Origin: Persicaria tinctoria
Lineage: Eukaryota > Streptophyta > Magnoliopsida > Caryophyllales > Polygonaceae
Direction: 5' to 3'
Length of the DNA: 64,000 bases
Assembly: GCA_037127255.1 (NCBI GenBank)
Contig: JBANSL010000005.1
Location: 5,704,001 to 5,768,000, forward strand
Position 1 is the stretch's first letter. The number at the start of each line of letters is the position of its first letter. A model generated the notes under the pieces. It saw nothing but the letters and a program-made list of their open reading frames with translations. It searched no databases and was not told the origin of the DNA. The position numbers were made by a program, and so were the translations under genes. This document shows, piece after piece, positions 23,490 to 35,398 of this stretch.

Positions 23490-23501
23490 TGGTATCAGAG
23501 C
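23490..23501 (+). promoter_or_regulatory. primer-binding site (tRNA-Met type)
   Basis: tggtatcagagc begins one base after the 5' LTR. Confidence 0.92.
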
Positions 23502-24267
23502 GAGGTTACGAAGCGCGTCGGAGTCGAAGAATCGGGGTGGCGTTTGTTGGTGGAAGGATTCCGTGTTGGCGTGATGGCTACATGCTTGTCGGAGGTGTTC
23601 GAGAATCCACTCTTTGATGGGAAGGCCAACTTCACATAAGGAGGGAGAGTATGTGCCATGCACTCTGGTGGAGGAGAAGCTCGTCTCCAAGGGTGAGGGA
23701 GGAGCCTTTATGAGAGAGACATGGTGACTTGTGATGGAGAGCACAAGCACGTCCATGTGGAGATGATTGCCGTGTGTGCTATAGTATGGAGAAGGGTCAC
23801 ATGTAGTGTGATGTCCGCTATTGAGGGAGGACGTGATGAGAGAGACGTCCTTGAGGAAGAGTGTTGTTGGCTCCTAAAACTAATGTTATTGATGATGACG
23901 ATGTCTACTTAGTAATAGATGAAGAGGTTACTAAGTCATCGAGGTGGATGGTGTCGTCTTACATGAGGCGTGTCGGGATCAAGCATTGTTTGGGACCTTG
24001 GAGATTGGTGGAGAGTTTGGTCCTTTAGCTTAGTGGATGGTGAGAAGCTAGAGGGTATATGTGACGCTTTTCACGATGAGAGGGTGCAAGGTGTTCATGA
24101 GGAGGAGCTTGATCAAGCGCAGACGACGACAAATCGAGAGGAATGTTTGCTTCTTTGAAGAACACGTCGTGATGGGGAGATGCCACGACGTTGGAATCAA
24201 GGAGCGAAGGAAAGAGAAGATCGAGAATGCTATAGAGGTATGTGAAAATATGAATTAAGGGAGAAAT

Positions 24268-24988
24268 TGTTGGTCAATAATTCATATTTAACATACATGA
24301 AAATGTGTTTTGGGCTAAATTGTGGAACGTTCCGGAAGAATGTGGAATGTGGCGGAAGTTTCCGGAATGTGGTGGAATATTTTAGAAGCCTATGGAAGAG
24401 TGCGGAAGTCTCTGGAAGCTTGCGGAACCTTATGGAAGGTTCCAGAACCGTGAAGAGTCTAGATGTGTGTAGTCTAGAAGCATAGTGATGATTCTAGTAT
24501 TGGAGTATTCTAGAGATGTTATAGGAGCTCCTTGTAAGAGATGGCATGGCCTATAAATAGGCTTTGTGGTGTGTGAGTTAGAGTGAGCGAGCGTGGTGAG
24601 TGCTCCTCCAAATGAGTGTGAGTATGGAAGGTGTTGTGTAGCCTAGTATGTGATCGATCGAGCACGAGGACGTCTCGATCACATACTAGTGAGTGTGAGT
24701 CCTAGTGTGTGATCGATTGAGAATGAGGGAGTCTCGATCATAAACTACTAGAGTGTGTGGGTTGGTCAGTAGGTGTGATCGATTGAGCATGAGGGCGTCT
24801 CGATCACACGAGTGTGTGGTCCACCAAAGAGTGAGGTTAGTCTTTTGAGTCGAGTGGTGTACGCGAGTCTTGTATTTGTGAGAGGTGTACTTGTGTACAT
24901 ATATAATACAAGTTCTCATTTATAAGTGGAGCCTGATCCATCCGAGTCACACGTGATCGAGTGTTAGCTACCCGATTTTTCCCCAACA
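24268..24988 (+). repeat. 3' LTR of the non-autonomous element
   Basis: It matches the 5' LTR apart from point changes and an internal deletion of about 50 bp near 24468, which accounts for the length difference. Confidence 0.92.
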
Positions 24989-24993
24989 TTTAG

Positions 24994-25551
24994 GAATTAC
25001 AGGCAGTGGTTACTACTTAGGAATTACAGATATGAATATGAATGACTAGTAAAAGATGAATTTATTTGGACATGCACCTGCAGACAACAAGTTTCTTTAA
25101 TTTTTGAGGAGGCCATCAGATTGTTACAGCAATTTGAGGCAAAACAGAAATGAAGAAATGTATAATAATATCAAGGACGGACCCGAGGCCTCTTGCATTG
25201 CTAGACTAAATTTGGATAGAGTTGCTTTTGGATGCCTACGCCTCAATTGTAGAGAGAGATCATGCCTCACAACCCTATGTGAGGTGGACACGAAAGCGAT
25301 GACAGTTATCCCCCGATTGGAGAAATCTCACATCGATGTGGCCAATGGCGTTGTTTGGGCTTTTGAATGCATAAGGTTAAGGACGCGAGAAGGGTTCTGT
25401 CTGAATTAAAGTAAAAAACGTTTTTATATATTTGTCCATTGAGAGATATAATGAACATCAAAAAATACATATCTGCCTGAAATTTTACTATTCCACCATC
25501 TACCTAAACCATGAACGATCAACAAGTGTTTGTGTTTTAAGAAGGCTCAAC
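24994..25551. other. intergenic, no recognised feature
   Basis: Moderately AT-rich DNA between the LTR element and the 3' end of CDC20. One open frame at 25104-25409 has no family features that I recognise. It probably includes the CDC20 3' UTR near 25450-25551. Confidence 0.5.
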
Positions 25552-27221
25552 TCAGCGAATGCGGTTGACATTAGCGAATGGCTCCCGAGCGGCTTTAGGG
25601 GCGGGCTTAGCGACCTCAGGCGCCCCAAACACATTCCAGAATCTCAATGTCTCATCGGCTGCAGCTGACGCCACCGTGCATCCGTCCGGGCTCTGGGCCA
25701 TGTACAGCACCCTCGACGTGTGCCCTGTCAGCTCCGCCATCTTCACCATCGACGGGTACTTCCACAGCGTCAGCTGGTTCTTAGTGAACCCGTGCGAGCT
25801 CAGCAGCTCCCGCTCGTTCTTGCTCCACAGCAGTGCGCACACTTGCGACCCTGTATCCACCGAGTTCAAGCAAGCGCCCGTGTGTGTGTTCCAGAACTTT
25901 ATGGTGCGGTCTCCCCCGCCTCCCCCGGTCGCCAGCAGGTTCCCCTGGAAGGGGCACCAGGCAAGGGCCTTCACCGCCGCTGTGTGGTCTTCCAGCCTGT
26001 GCAGCCACTGAGTCGCGTTGTTGGAAGAGGCTGCGGATCGGTCCCATATGTGAAGGAGGTTGTCATTGCCCCCGCTCGCCAGCTGTTGGCCCGACGCCGA
26101 CCACTTGAGCCCGCACACCTCTTGCTGGTGCCCTCTGTAGACATCCACGATGTGGTCTCTCACTCTCACGTCGTTGTTGATGATCTTCCCGTCCATCCCG
26201 CCGGTGGTGAGCGTGCTGCCGTTCCAGGCAAGCGAGCCTACCCGCGATCTGTGCCCGCCTTTCAGCGTTCTCAACTGCAAGGATGCGAAATCAAATCAGG
26301 AATGTATGATCGGATATCGATTTCTGATATCTAGATAACTCAATTGATTTAATTACCTGGCGGTTAGAGGCGGAGTCCCATAGCTGAACTTCAGAGTTAT
26401 CGAGTCCGACGGCAATGTGTTTCCCATCAGGAGCCCAATTGACGCTCGTGACAGGGCCCTTGTCTTCGTCGACGGTGACGAGCTCCGATGTGGATCCCTC
26501 CGAGGCATCCCACAAGTATACGGTGCTTCCGAGGGCAATTGCGAGGACATTGCTGCTACCCCAATCAAGGAGATTCAAGTAGTAGTCATCCTGAAGATCG
26601 GGGGCGTCCAAAATTCGCTCTGAAGTCTGCATCATTGTGCATTTATGCCAGTATTAGATCCAGAAATTTGACCAAATCGACTTTAATTAGAGTTAATTGA
26701 GACCAATTTTAACATACCTGAGGAATATGTCGGCGTGGCTTGACTGATTTTGGCTGTTGGGGAGAGGAGGAGGACACCTCCCATGGCGCTGCTGCGTCGG
26801 CCCGAGCAGGTGGGGGCTTGTTCTTGAAAGCAAGAATCCTGGTCCTGTTCATGCCAAACACCTCCTTGAGCTGCTGGTGGTACGCCTCCTTCGAGGGAGA
26901 GCTCAAAATCGGGTTCTCCTTCTTGGATCCGTCTGTTAGCATGTAGTGCGCATAGTCGAAATCCATGGCTGACCTGTTTGGGATGAATCTGTCCAACTGC
27001 AAACCAGATGAAGAAGATTTAGAATCTCCAAATTAACACTTGCCAGACTAACATTAAGGCATTGAATTGGATCCTTGCATATATATTATCCCAAAATTAA
27101 CAGTCATCTAGAAACCCCCAAATTTGAAATCGAGCCCTATAGATTGAATTGAGAGGATTACGTTTTCCTTGGACTTCTTCCTGGAGATGGCGTGCTCTTG
27201 GAATGCAGAGCTTGATTCCAT
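25552..27221 (-). CDS. CDC20: CDC20/FIZZY cell-cycle APC/C activator
   Basis: Four exons, 27221-27162, 26996-26718, 26626-26357 and 26274-25552, with GT-AG phase-0 introns, give 443 aa, the usual plant CDC20 length. Exon 2 opens with the C-box DRFIPNR, followed by [12 protein letters not shown], a KEN string (KKENPI) and a RILAF motif like the MAD2-interacting site. Seven WD40 repeats fill exons 3-4 ([36 protein letters not shown] and so on). The protein ends with the IR tail (NRIR) that docks on the APC/C. CDC20 recruits mitotic substrates to the APC/C for ubiquitination. A TATA box and MSA-like element upstream suggest G2/M expression. Everything expected is present and unbroken. Confidence 0.95.
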
Positions 27222-27478
27222 GTCCGATAAATCCTGCAAAAACTCAAACGACAAGCAACAAAAATACGGAAACTACGGAAATAACAAAGATCAAGCAGAT
27301 GTGATTATAAGATTCAACACAGGGTTAGCAATATAATCCAAAACGAAAGAAAGATTAGCGCAATTATATAGAACAGAGAGGCAGTGACTAGATCGATGGC
27401 GAGAGAGGGCGATTGAGAGCGATCGAAAGAAATAGAGAGGAGAGATCAGATGGTAAAAATCGGGTGCTTGATGGATGT

Positions 27479-27486
27479 TATTTATA
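27479..27486 (-). promoter_or_regulatory. TATA box of CDC20
   Basis: The minus-strand sequence cactataaataac lies about 260 bp upstream of the ATG. Transcription is expected to start near 27450, leaving a purine-rich leader of about 230 bp. Confidence 0.6.
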
Positions 27487-27540
27487 GTGAAAGGGGATTT
27501 AGGGTTTCGGATTCTCTTTAGTCTCAGATTTAAAAAAAAC

Positions 27541-27551
27541 TAGCCGTTGTA
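27541..27551 (-). promoter_or_regulatory. MSA-like mitosis-specific element
   Basis: The minus strand reads tacaacggcta, matching 10 of 11 positions of the MSA consensus YCYAACGGYYA, which is bound by three-repeat MYB factors in plant G2/M genes. It is about 55 bp upstream of the TATA box of a mitotic gene. Confidence 0.6.
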
Positions 27552-28335
27552 ATATTACTTGACAACATTGTCCTCGGTGGAAAGCCGCCATATGCCTATA
27601 AACCTGTTTGCCTATTAGTGAATAGTGAGTGATTACTTGAGTTATTTTTTGTCCATTATTTAAAAAAAAAAAAGTTAATTTTTGTCTATGTAGTCTTCTA
27701 TAAAGACTATAAATTATTTAATTAATAATTTTTTTTAGGGATTCAAAACGTCAAGTAATATGCTATGGGATGAATTGAGAGGCCAAATTTACGACAAGTA
27801 ACAAAAAAACAATAGCAAAGCAGAAAAAACTTAGAGTAGATGAATAGTCACGGATTCGATCCATGTTTTTTTTTTTTAATAAAATTGCTTCATCGTTGGA
27901 GATGATGCTTAATAAAACATAAATAATTCAAATGTACATGGTAAAGTGGTAAACTTTGGTTATCTATATTTTGAGCTACTAGATATATACATGTTTTTGA
28001 TGCCTCAAATCATTTCTCACCCTTAAAAAGGCGATAAACCTTTGTTGTTATTTGTACAATGTACATCATTCACTTCACAAAGCAATCCACAAATCAAACA
28101 GATAATTCAATCCATAATCACACACAAAACCTGTGTATAAATAATGTTTCTCTTGAAACAAAACTCAATGCAACTTTTCTACAAGCACACTCATGTCAGA
28201 TAAAAACATGAATTCATCCCAAAGCCAAGGTAGTTTTTTGTATGTCAATTATTTCTGGTAGCACTCCTTGTTTCCTCAGTGTAGGTTGTCGTTGAGCTAT
28301 AACCCGGCGAGATGGTCTGCAGGGCTGTTAGTTGA
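27552..28335. other. intergenic and PABP 3' UTR
   Basis: AT-rich DNA with poly-A and poly-T runs lies between divergent CDC20 upstream sequence and the end of the poly(A)-binding protein gene. Roughly 28100-28335 is expected to be the PABP 3' UTR. No repeat boundary was seen. Confidence 0.5.
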
Positions 28336-30966
28336 TTACTGCAAAGCGACGCTCCTTAGAACCTCCATGGCCTCAGCAACCTTCGCCTTGAGAGCATCCG
28401 GCGACTCCAGCAAGTGAAGCACCTCAGTTTGGTCCATCTCAAGCAGCATCCCAGTAACTTTGGCAACCATTTCTGGCTCCAACTGCTCGACAAGCGGATA
28501 AAGATTCTCTCCCAAAAGCTACACAGTTGTCATATGCATACATAGTTCAAGACAGATCCTTTGTTTATATCATCGATTAAGAAGAAAAATAAACTACTAC
28601 ACATTCATACCAGTCTTTGTGTCTCCGGAAGAGCATCAGCAAGCACACTAGCTAAGGGATACATCCTTCCCCGGGAGCGCCCTCTTGGAACCAACTGAAA
28701 TTGGTGGCAAGTATTCAATCATGACTGATTTAAGCACTTGGTTTGATAAAGGCGAAAGAGAAGAGGAGCCTACCGGCTGCTGCATCATTTGTATAGGTTG
28801 CTGCACATGCTGCACCGAATGCCTGCTAGTAGCACGTTGTCCTTGCTGCCCCGGTTGCATCATTGGAACAAAGAAGCTCGGTGCAGGAACTCCTCCCGGC
28901 CTTAAGCCAGGAACCAATTGGTGCTGGTATCCGAATCCAGGCTGAAAAGCAACAACAACAGGCAAATAGCTGTAAGATTTTCAAACTAGCAAGCAGCGAA
29001 AACGTATTACTAAACATCAATAGAATTCACCTGTGGAGGGATAATGGTTGGTGTGCCTTGGCTGTAATACATTTGTTGTCCAAGCCCTGGAACACCGGGA
29101 GGGTACATGGGCATCCGCGGAGCCACTGCTGGTGGCATCAATACTGGAACCATCTGAGAAAAATGAACCTATATCCATAGGAAATGTCAATTAAGCATAT
29201 ATCTTTATTGATTCATCCATATACAAAATGCATACAACCTGCAGCCTGGCAGTTCTATCTTCTTTGCGCTCTGCGATTGCAACATACAGTGGTTTGCTGC
29301 CAGTCATCTTACCCTTCATCTCCAACAGCTACCAAAAACAATGGATGATGTAACGGTTTTGCCAAGTGTTAAGGAATTTATACATATAGAATTGTAGAAA
29401 GAGATGTATTTGATCTTACAGCGTGAGATGCCTCTTCAGCGGTTGTAAAAGCAACAAAGCCTGATCCTTTGCTTAAACCATTATGGTCGCGCATAACCTG
29501 AAATAATACGAACACATTTTGTTTTGAATCTGATTTAGATAGCACCAAAGATGCCATAGATGCATTTCAAGATAAGAAGGTAGATCACCTTGCAGGAGGT
29601 GATGGAACCAAATGGCGAGAACAATTCCTTGAGCTTCTCATCATCAATGCTGTCATCTAAGTTTTTGATATACAGATTCGTACCTTTATACTTATCCGCG
29701 ACCTCTTTCAATCGTTGGTCATACCGAAGCTTCAATTCAGCTTCCCTTTCGGCTTTCTTTTGGGCTCTTCCAACATACCATTCCTTATCATCGATTTTTT
29801 TCCCATTCAAAGCTTCAACAGCTTTAGCAGCATCATCTGATTTTTCAAAATTGACAAAACCAAAGCATTTTGATTTCCCTTCTGTATCTTTCATCACAAC
29901 AGCACTAGTGATTGCTCCGAATTCACCAAAAGTACTCATCAAATCTTCATCTGTAACAGACTCCGATAGATTCTTGACATAGACATTGTTGAATTTCGCC
30001 TTGTCAATAGAGTTTTCTCTTAGCTGCTTTCGGACAAATGGTCCAACAAAGATTTCCTTATCCATTATCAATTTCCCACTCATTTCCTCCATGGCTGTTT
30101 TAGCCGATTCCTCGTTTTCATACTGCACGAAACCATATCCTCTCGACTGGCCATTCGCATCTGTAACTACCTTGCAGGACATGATATTCCCATGAGGTGA
30201 AAACTCGGAGTGCAGACGTTTACTGTCAACCCTCTTATCCAAATTCTGCAATGCCAGAACACGAGTACCTGATCGGAAAAGCCGAGCAAACAAGCATCTA
30301 GCACAGGTTAAAGAAGTAGAAACTATAGCAGAAAAATGTCATTACCTTGACAAAGATATTCCCTTTCCCATCTTTTCGAAGAGTGTTATCGCGCTGCGAA
30401 TACATCACCCTGATTGGCTTTTCATTGAGTTTAGAGAAATTCAGCTCTTTAATCGCCTCAGCAGCTGTCACAGAAAATGGAGATTGATTGCAAATTGGTA
30501 GGATCAGTGAATGAATTAGACCTACATTGCAGCAAAGATTGAAGTTTGACCAATTTTTTTTTAATAGAATCTGATCCAAACCAAATTAGAATTTCAAATT
30601 TCATGATCCCAGACAGTAGGTTAAAAGTCAATGAAGGCCGATCGATCAAAGATTCAAAGGCGAAATTGATAAACGAATTGAAAGAGGAATCAAACCAGCG
30701 TCTGGATTGTTGTAGTTGACGTAGCCATAACCAAGCGATCGGCGGGTGTTGGTGTCGCGGCAAACGCGAACATTGACTACCTCTCCGAGCTCCTTGAACA
30801 CGTCGAAGTGGTGGAATATCTGCGAATCGCTCACATTGACATCCAAATCGCCGACGTAGAGCGACGTCTTCAATAACTGAGCTCCACCGGCCGCACCGCC
30901 ACTTGCTCCTTCAATTGCCTGCACCGGTTCCGCCACATCTTTCCGTTGCAATTCAACCTCAGCCAT
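28336..30966 (-). CDS. cytoplasmic poly(A)-binding protein (PABP)
   Basis: Nine exons: 30966-30696, 30464-30346, 30245-29589, 29497-29420, 29328-29239, 29168-29031, 28941-28774, 28694-28611 and 28518-28336. All have GT-AG introns and joined they give 595 aa. Four RRMs begin near residues 35 (TSLYVGDLD), 124 (GNIFVKNLD), 217 (NVYVKNLS) and 320 (NLYIKNLD). A Pro/Gln/Met-rich linker follows (PRMPMYPPG, PGFGYQHQLVPG), then the C-terminal MLLE (PABC) domain (GENLYPLVEQLEPEMVAKVT). The protein coats mRNA poly(A) tails and links them to translation and decay factors. It is somewhat shorter than many plant PABPs because the linker near exon 8 is compact. ATG 30966 (MAEVELQRKD) is the first in-frame ATG. 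It is complete and apparently functional; the paralogue number cannot be told. Confidence 0.95.
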
Positions 30967-31585
30967 TGACAAATTGGATAGAAAAAGAAGCTTTTTTCCC
31001 CCTTTTTCCGTTCAATCACAATTCACTAAGAACTCTTTTTTATTTTTGTTTTTCAGATTGTAGATCGGAGAAAATAGGATACAAGATGGACGGAAAGACG
31101 TCGGAAATAACAGGCGCCGCCGTGGACGACGGCGAGAGTGAATGGCGGTGAGACAATTTTTATTTTGATTTTTTGTTGCAAAGAAAAATTATTTCTTGAT
31201 TTTCCTGTTTTATGTTGGAGGCAGTAGCAGAGAACTGCGCTGGGAGATGAGAGGAATTTTTAGTTGGAAGTTTGAATTCCATGATGGTTTAGTTTAGACC
31301 GTCCGATTGAAAAAGGCGGTAAGATCCAACGGATCAAGTGATTTGACACCGTCAGATTGATTGGGTTTTAGGAGACAAAACAACTGTCCGTACGTGGCGC
31401 GTGGTGGCACGATCTCCCCGTCAACGTCGTCGTCACGTCTTGGAAGCGTTCTTATTTTAGAACCGGTTTGTTGATCAATTATTAATGTTTCTTAATCACA
31501 ATATTCTTCTGAAGATTTTTTTTTTTACAAAATATTTAATGATTCAAAAGTCAGCATTGAAATATGCAGTTTACAAAATAGTTAG
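30967..31585. other. PABP upstream region
   Basis: This is the presumed promoter and leader of the PABP gene. CT-rich DNA next to the ATG and a block with GC-rich acgtggcgcg near 31393 are noted. A short open frame at 30903-31151 overlaps the gene's start and is not convincing. Confidence 0.5.
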
Positions 31586-32130
31586 GGAAAATGGCAGAAA
31601 ACCACCCCTTAAATATGGGTCTTTGTAGAAAATCACCTCTTAAAATTGAAATTGCAGAAAACCACCACTTAAACCAATTTTGTAGGTAAATCACCACCCA
31701 CAACCTTTTTTTTTCCGTTAGGTTGACGTTTAAAACGGTGAAAAGTCATTTTTACCCATCTCTTTTAATATTATTTTAATGAGATAAAAATGTATAAATT
31801 GAAATAAATTAATAAAATATATTTATCAATCCTTTTTAATGTTATTTTAATAGAATAAAATACATTTTTTCTTTCATTAAACGGGATGGATAAATATATT
31901 TTCTTAATTTATTTCACTTCATACATTTTTATCTCATTAAAATAATATTAAAATGGATGGGTAAAACTGAATTTTCACTGTTTTAAACGTCAACCTAACG
32001 AAAAAAAAGAGTTGTGGATGGTGATTTACCTACAAAATGGGTTTAAGGGGTGATTTTATGCAATTTCAATTTTAAGGGGTGGTTTTCTGTAAAGACCCGT
32101 ATTTAAGGGGTGGTTTTCTGCCATTTTCCC
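31586..32130. mobile_element. long-terminal-inverted-repeat MITE
   Basis: A 545-bp element is built almost wholly of two inverted arms of about 190 bp. The left arm begins gggaaaatggcagaaaacca and the right arm ends with its exact complement. The arms contain repeated aaaccacc strings, and the centre is AT-rich (atttattc-type). It is non-coding. A target duplication could not be fixed with confidence, so the superfamily (Mutator-like is possible) is open. Confidence 0.8.
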
Positions 32131-33011
32131 AAATATTTAATCAGCCGGTGTGGTTTGGATTCCTGGTCTAGCTGGCAGATATTGCGCGGCCAGACAATTG
32201 TGCTTGAGGGGTGTATTTAAGAATAAGAAATGGGATAGTATCCCATATAGAAAATACAATGAATTCAAACCTTGTACATAGGTGAGTGGGCCACTCCTTC
32301 TACAACTTGTGTGCTCAGCTTAGTTGACGCGTGTTGTGCTTGGGCGTAAATGTGACCCCCGTGTCATGTGACCCACCGTAATTTAACAGTTGTTGGCTCA
32401 GTTGCCCTATCTTGGTTCGTGGTAATTGATGGATTTGTTGGGGTTTGAGAGCTGTAAACTATCGCTGGATCATGTTTCGAACTGCGGCCCTGTTCTTCTC
32501 CTTGGTGTGGATGGCGTGTGCGTTGAGTGTCACTAGTATTTTACACGAGACTTCGCATATAGTCTAGTCTTTTTCCACTTTATAACTTTGTTATTATCTA
32601 TCTATTAACCGGTTCAAGAAAAATACAGAGTGCACACAATATTGAGAAATTTCAGATGAGTATATTAAAATACAGTTGAAAGTTCAAACAATCTTAGCCA
32701 TTAAAAAATGTGGTTCTCATCCAATTTGTTGAAACAGTAAGTTTAGTAACAGTAAATGATCAATTCATTAAAATGGGCTGGTGTTAAAATGGGCCTGAAC
32801 TTCTGGGCTGCACCAACCTATAATTGATTTGAGATACACATAAGTTGTTATACAGAGTACTTTTGCAGCCTTGTATAATTTCAGTAGTATTCAAATCAAG
32901 GAACATAACTCCGTATGATTTAAATTGTCACAAACTAATTTCCAAAACCATCAATAATCAGAAAGTAACAAACAAATACATCTGATCATTAAAATTGATT
33001 CTGGTGAATGA
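32131..33011. other. intergenic
   Basis: Unremarkable AT-rich DNA. The part next to 33011 should include the 3' UTR of the first UGT gene. No gene or bounded repeat was recognised. Confidence 0.5.
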
Positions 33012-34614
33012 TCAACGCAGATGATCGCAAGCACGGACTGAAGCCAATTCCTTCAGCAGATCACTCAAATCATTATAAGAAGAGCCACCCTGTTGTACAG
33101 CCTTCCATGCCATCTCCTTCAACTCCGCTGTCCGGCGCCTCATCTCCTCCGCCTCCTCCCCCACCATCACCCTCCTCACCGCTGCCTCTATCTCCGCCCT
33201 CCTCACCATCGTCTCCACCGCCATCCAATTGTAGTTCTGCTTCGCTCCCACTGAAACTCCCACCCTCAACACCTCAGCAACCAGCTTCTCGTTCAAGAAT
33301 TGGTCCGCGAACATTGGCCATGTCACCATTGGCACCCCAGCTGACACCCCCTCCAAAGTCGAGTTCCACCCGCAGTGCGTCAAGAACCCTCCCGTGGCAT
33401 GGTGTTGTAATATCATCACTTGAGGCGCCCACTCCCTTATGATCAGTCCTCTGCCCTGGACCCTTGCCTCAAACCCGCTTGGTAACCATTCTTCCTCGTC
33501 GACTGTGTTATCGAACTTCGGTCTTCTTACGACCCAGATGAAATGTTGTTTCGAGTCCTCTAGGGCCATGGCGATCTCGGTTAACTGGGCTGGTGACACA
33601 TGGGCTAGAGAGCCGAAAGAGGCATAGGCTACCGAGTTATGAGGCTTGGAATCGAGCCATCTCAAGCACCCGTGCACGTCTATGGTCCTATGTAAAATAC
33701 AGATATCTAGCTATATCAAATACAGATATCAGATATCATTTGATATTTGAGATTACCAAACACTAGATATCGATATCACTTCTAACCTTACCAAACACGA
33801 GATATCAGATATTGGAAGCTTGTATCCGATAACTATATCAATACGGGCCTAAGGTAACTCACCTAGAGGAGAATGAAACAGGGCCAAGACTCCAACACCT
33901 TGTGCCGGTGAGCTTCCGGTAATGATCCGCATAGTCGGACTCGAGCTCATGGAAGCTGTTCGCGATGACCCCAAAGCTCTTCTCCGTCAGCTGAGCCGCC
34001 CACTCTACCTGCTTCATGAACGGAGTTTTCTCCTCTGCCTTGGTGGCCATCCACTCCGGCGAAATGTCCCGCCGACACATCCTAACTTCCGGCAACCCTG
34101 GCAAAACAAACTCCTCGTCCTCCGACTCCACCCCCAACCACGGCTGATTCCGCCGCAGCACAGTCGAAACTGACATGGCGAAGTACCCTCCACCGTGGAA
34201 CACCACCCAAGGCACCCCTGCCCTGGCGGCGACTTCGGCCGCCCACGGAATAAAAAAGTCGGCGACCAGGCAGCTCGGCCGCCGATCCAGGAGCAGCTCC
34301 TCCATGGGGCCTTCGGCGATCAGCTTGAGGGCGTCGGAGAACTTGTTCATTTCGTCGATCCCGGTAATCTGGCTGAGGTTCTCGACGCCTGCCGGTAAGC
34401 CCGCCTCCTCCGAGGGAAACGGTAGGATCTCGATCTCGACGTCGCCGGATTCGGAGAAGGCGGAGGCGTTGGCGGGGGTGGTGAGGAGGGTGGCCTTGGC
34501 GCCACGGGAGGCGAAGAGGCGGGCGACGCCGAAGAGAGGGATCATGTGGCCTTGTGCCATCAGTGGGAAGAAGACGACGTGGATCTGAGCTTCTTGATCT
34601 TGTCGAGCAGCCAT
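33012..34614 (-). CDS. UDP-glycosyltransferase, group D (UGT73-like), copy A
   Basis: Two exons, 34614-33863 and 33687-33012, with a phase-2 GT-AG intron, give 475 aa. The N-terminal half has the acceptor-binding fold with the catalytic His in FPLMAQGHMIPL (near residue 22). The 44-residue PSPG donor-binding box is at about residues 337-380, starting WAPQVMI, with HCGWNS in the middle and ending MFADQ. A terminal Gln in the box favours UDP-glucose. Family members glucosylate phenolics or triterpenoids in the cytosol; the substrate here is unknown. Compared with copy B, exon 2 lacks about 15 residues after the intron (the NIEDNALRGKQ segment), where short atatc-rich repeats now sit. The frame stays open, so it may still be active. 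Confidence 0.88.
33688..33862. repeat. atatc-rich repeat in the copy A intron
   Basis: The 175-bp intron contains several agatatca/tgatatct strings in both orientations (33700-33840). They abut the acceptor site, exactly where copy A has lost the start of exon 2 relative to copy B. Confidence 0.5.
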
Positions 34615-35333
34615 GGATTTAGTTAGCTAGCTAGATCGAAGTATCAAAATTGGGTTGCAAATCAACTAGCTACCACTCACTCTACCCTGCAATCAATTTA
34701 GTTTGATTTCCCCTCTAAAGTCCACATGGGCGGCCCAATGAAAACAATTGTTCATTGTTTTGGGCGAGCTGCCTGTATTTAACCTTACTCCAAAAAGGTG
34801 AGATTCTTGTTTCTTGCTTTAAATGTCACCTCTATAACCGGTTAAGTTAAGCTTATGTGGATCTGTATTTATATTATATATATTTGACGATTTTCTGCCT
34901 TTCAACTTATCGATCTATAAACATCGAGTTTTATGTCTGTCGGATTGCTTATCACTCCGTGCTCTACACCATTAAGTCACCCGATCGAGGCTCATTGTTT
35001 GCCTTTTTGCAATACTTTTTATTTCTATCAAAATTTTAATATTATAAATGTTATATTTTAATCAAATTGTAGGAGTAGATTTTTTTTAATATTTTTTTAT
35101 AAGAGTATTCATTATGTATTTGTTACACATATTTTTTTTTAAAATCTTCTAATTTTTATTCCTATGAATTTTTTTACTATCCATATTCCATATCATATCT
35201 AAACCACAATTTATGAATTTTTTTGCCACACTTTCCAATCCGATCAATGTTCTTTCATTTACAAATGCAATATTATTTTAAAAAAAATTATAATATTCTT
35301 TTAATATTTTTTGAAAAAGTATTCATTATACTC

Positions 35334-35398
<65 letters not shown>

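Larger units (their letters stand above)
22716..24988 (+). mobile_element. non-autonomous LTR retrotransposon (TRIM/LARD-like)
   Basis: Two LTRs (773 and 721 bp) start tgttggtcaataattcat and end ttttccccaaca. The duplication tttag lies at 22711-22715 and 24989-24993. The 779-bp interior has a primer-binding site, a purine-rich tract (aagggagaaat) before the 3' LTR, and only a short gag-like start (ENPLFDGKANF near 23604-23637). No protease, integrase or reverse transcriptase is present, so it must have moved in trans. The LTRs are larger than those of classic TRIMs. Confidence 0.93.

Noticed and set aside
22716..24988. tandem gene duplication
   Set aside because: The two long repeats are LTRs: TG/CA ends, a primer site, a purine tract and a 5-bp duplication.
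35342..35395. gene frame coding for Ile/Tyr repeats
   Set aside because: Direct translation of a (TA)n microsatellite.
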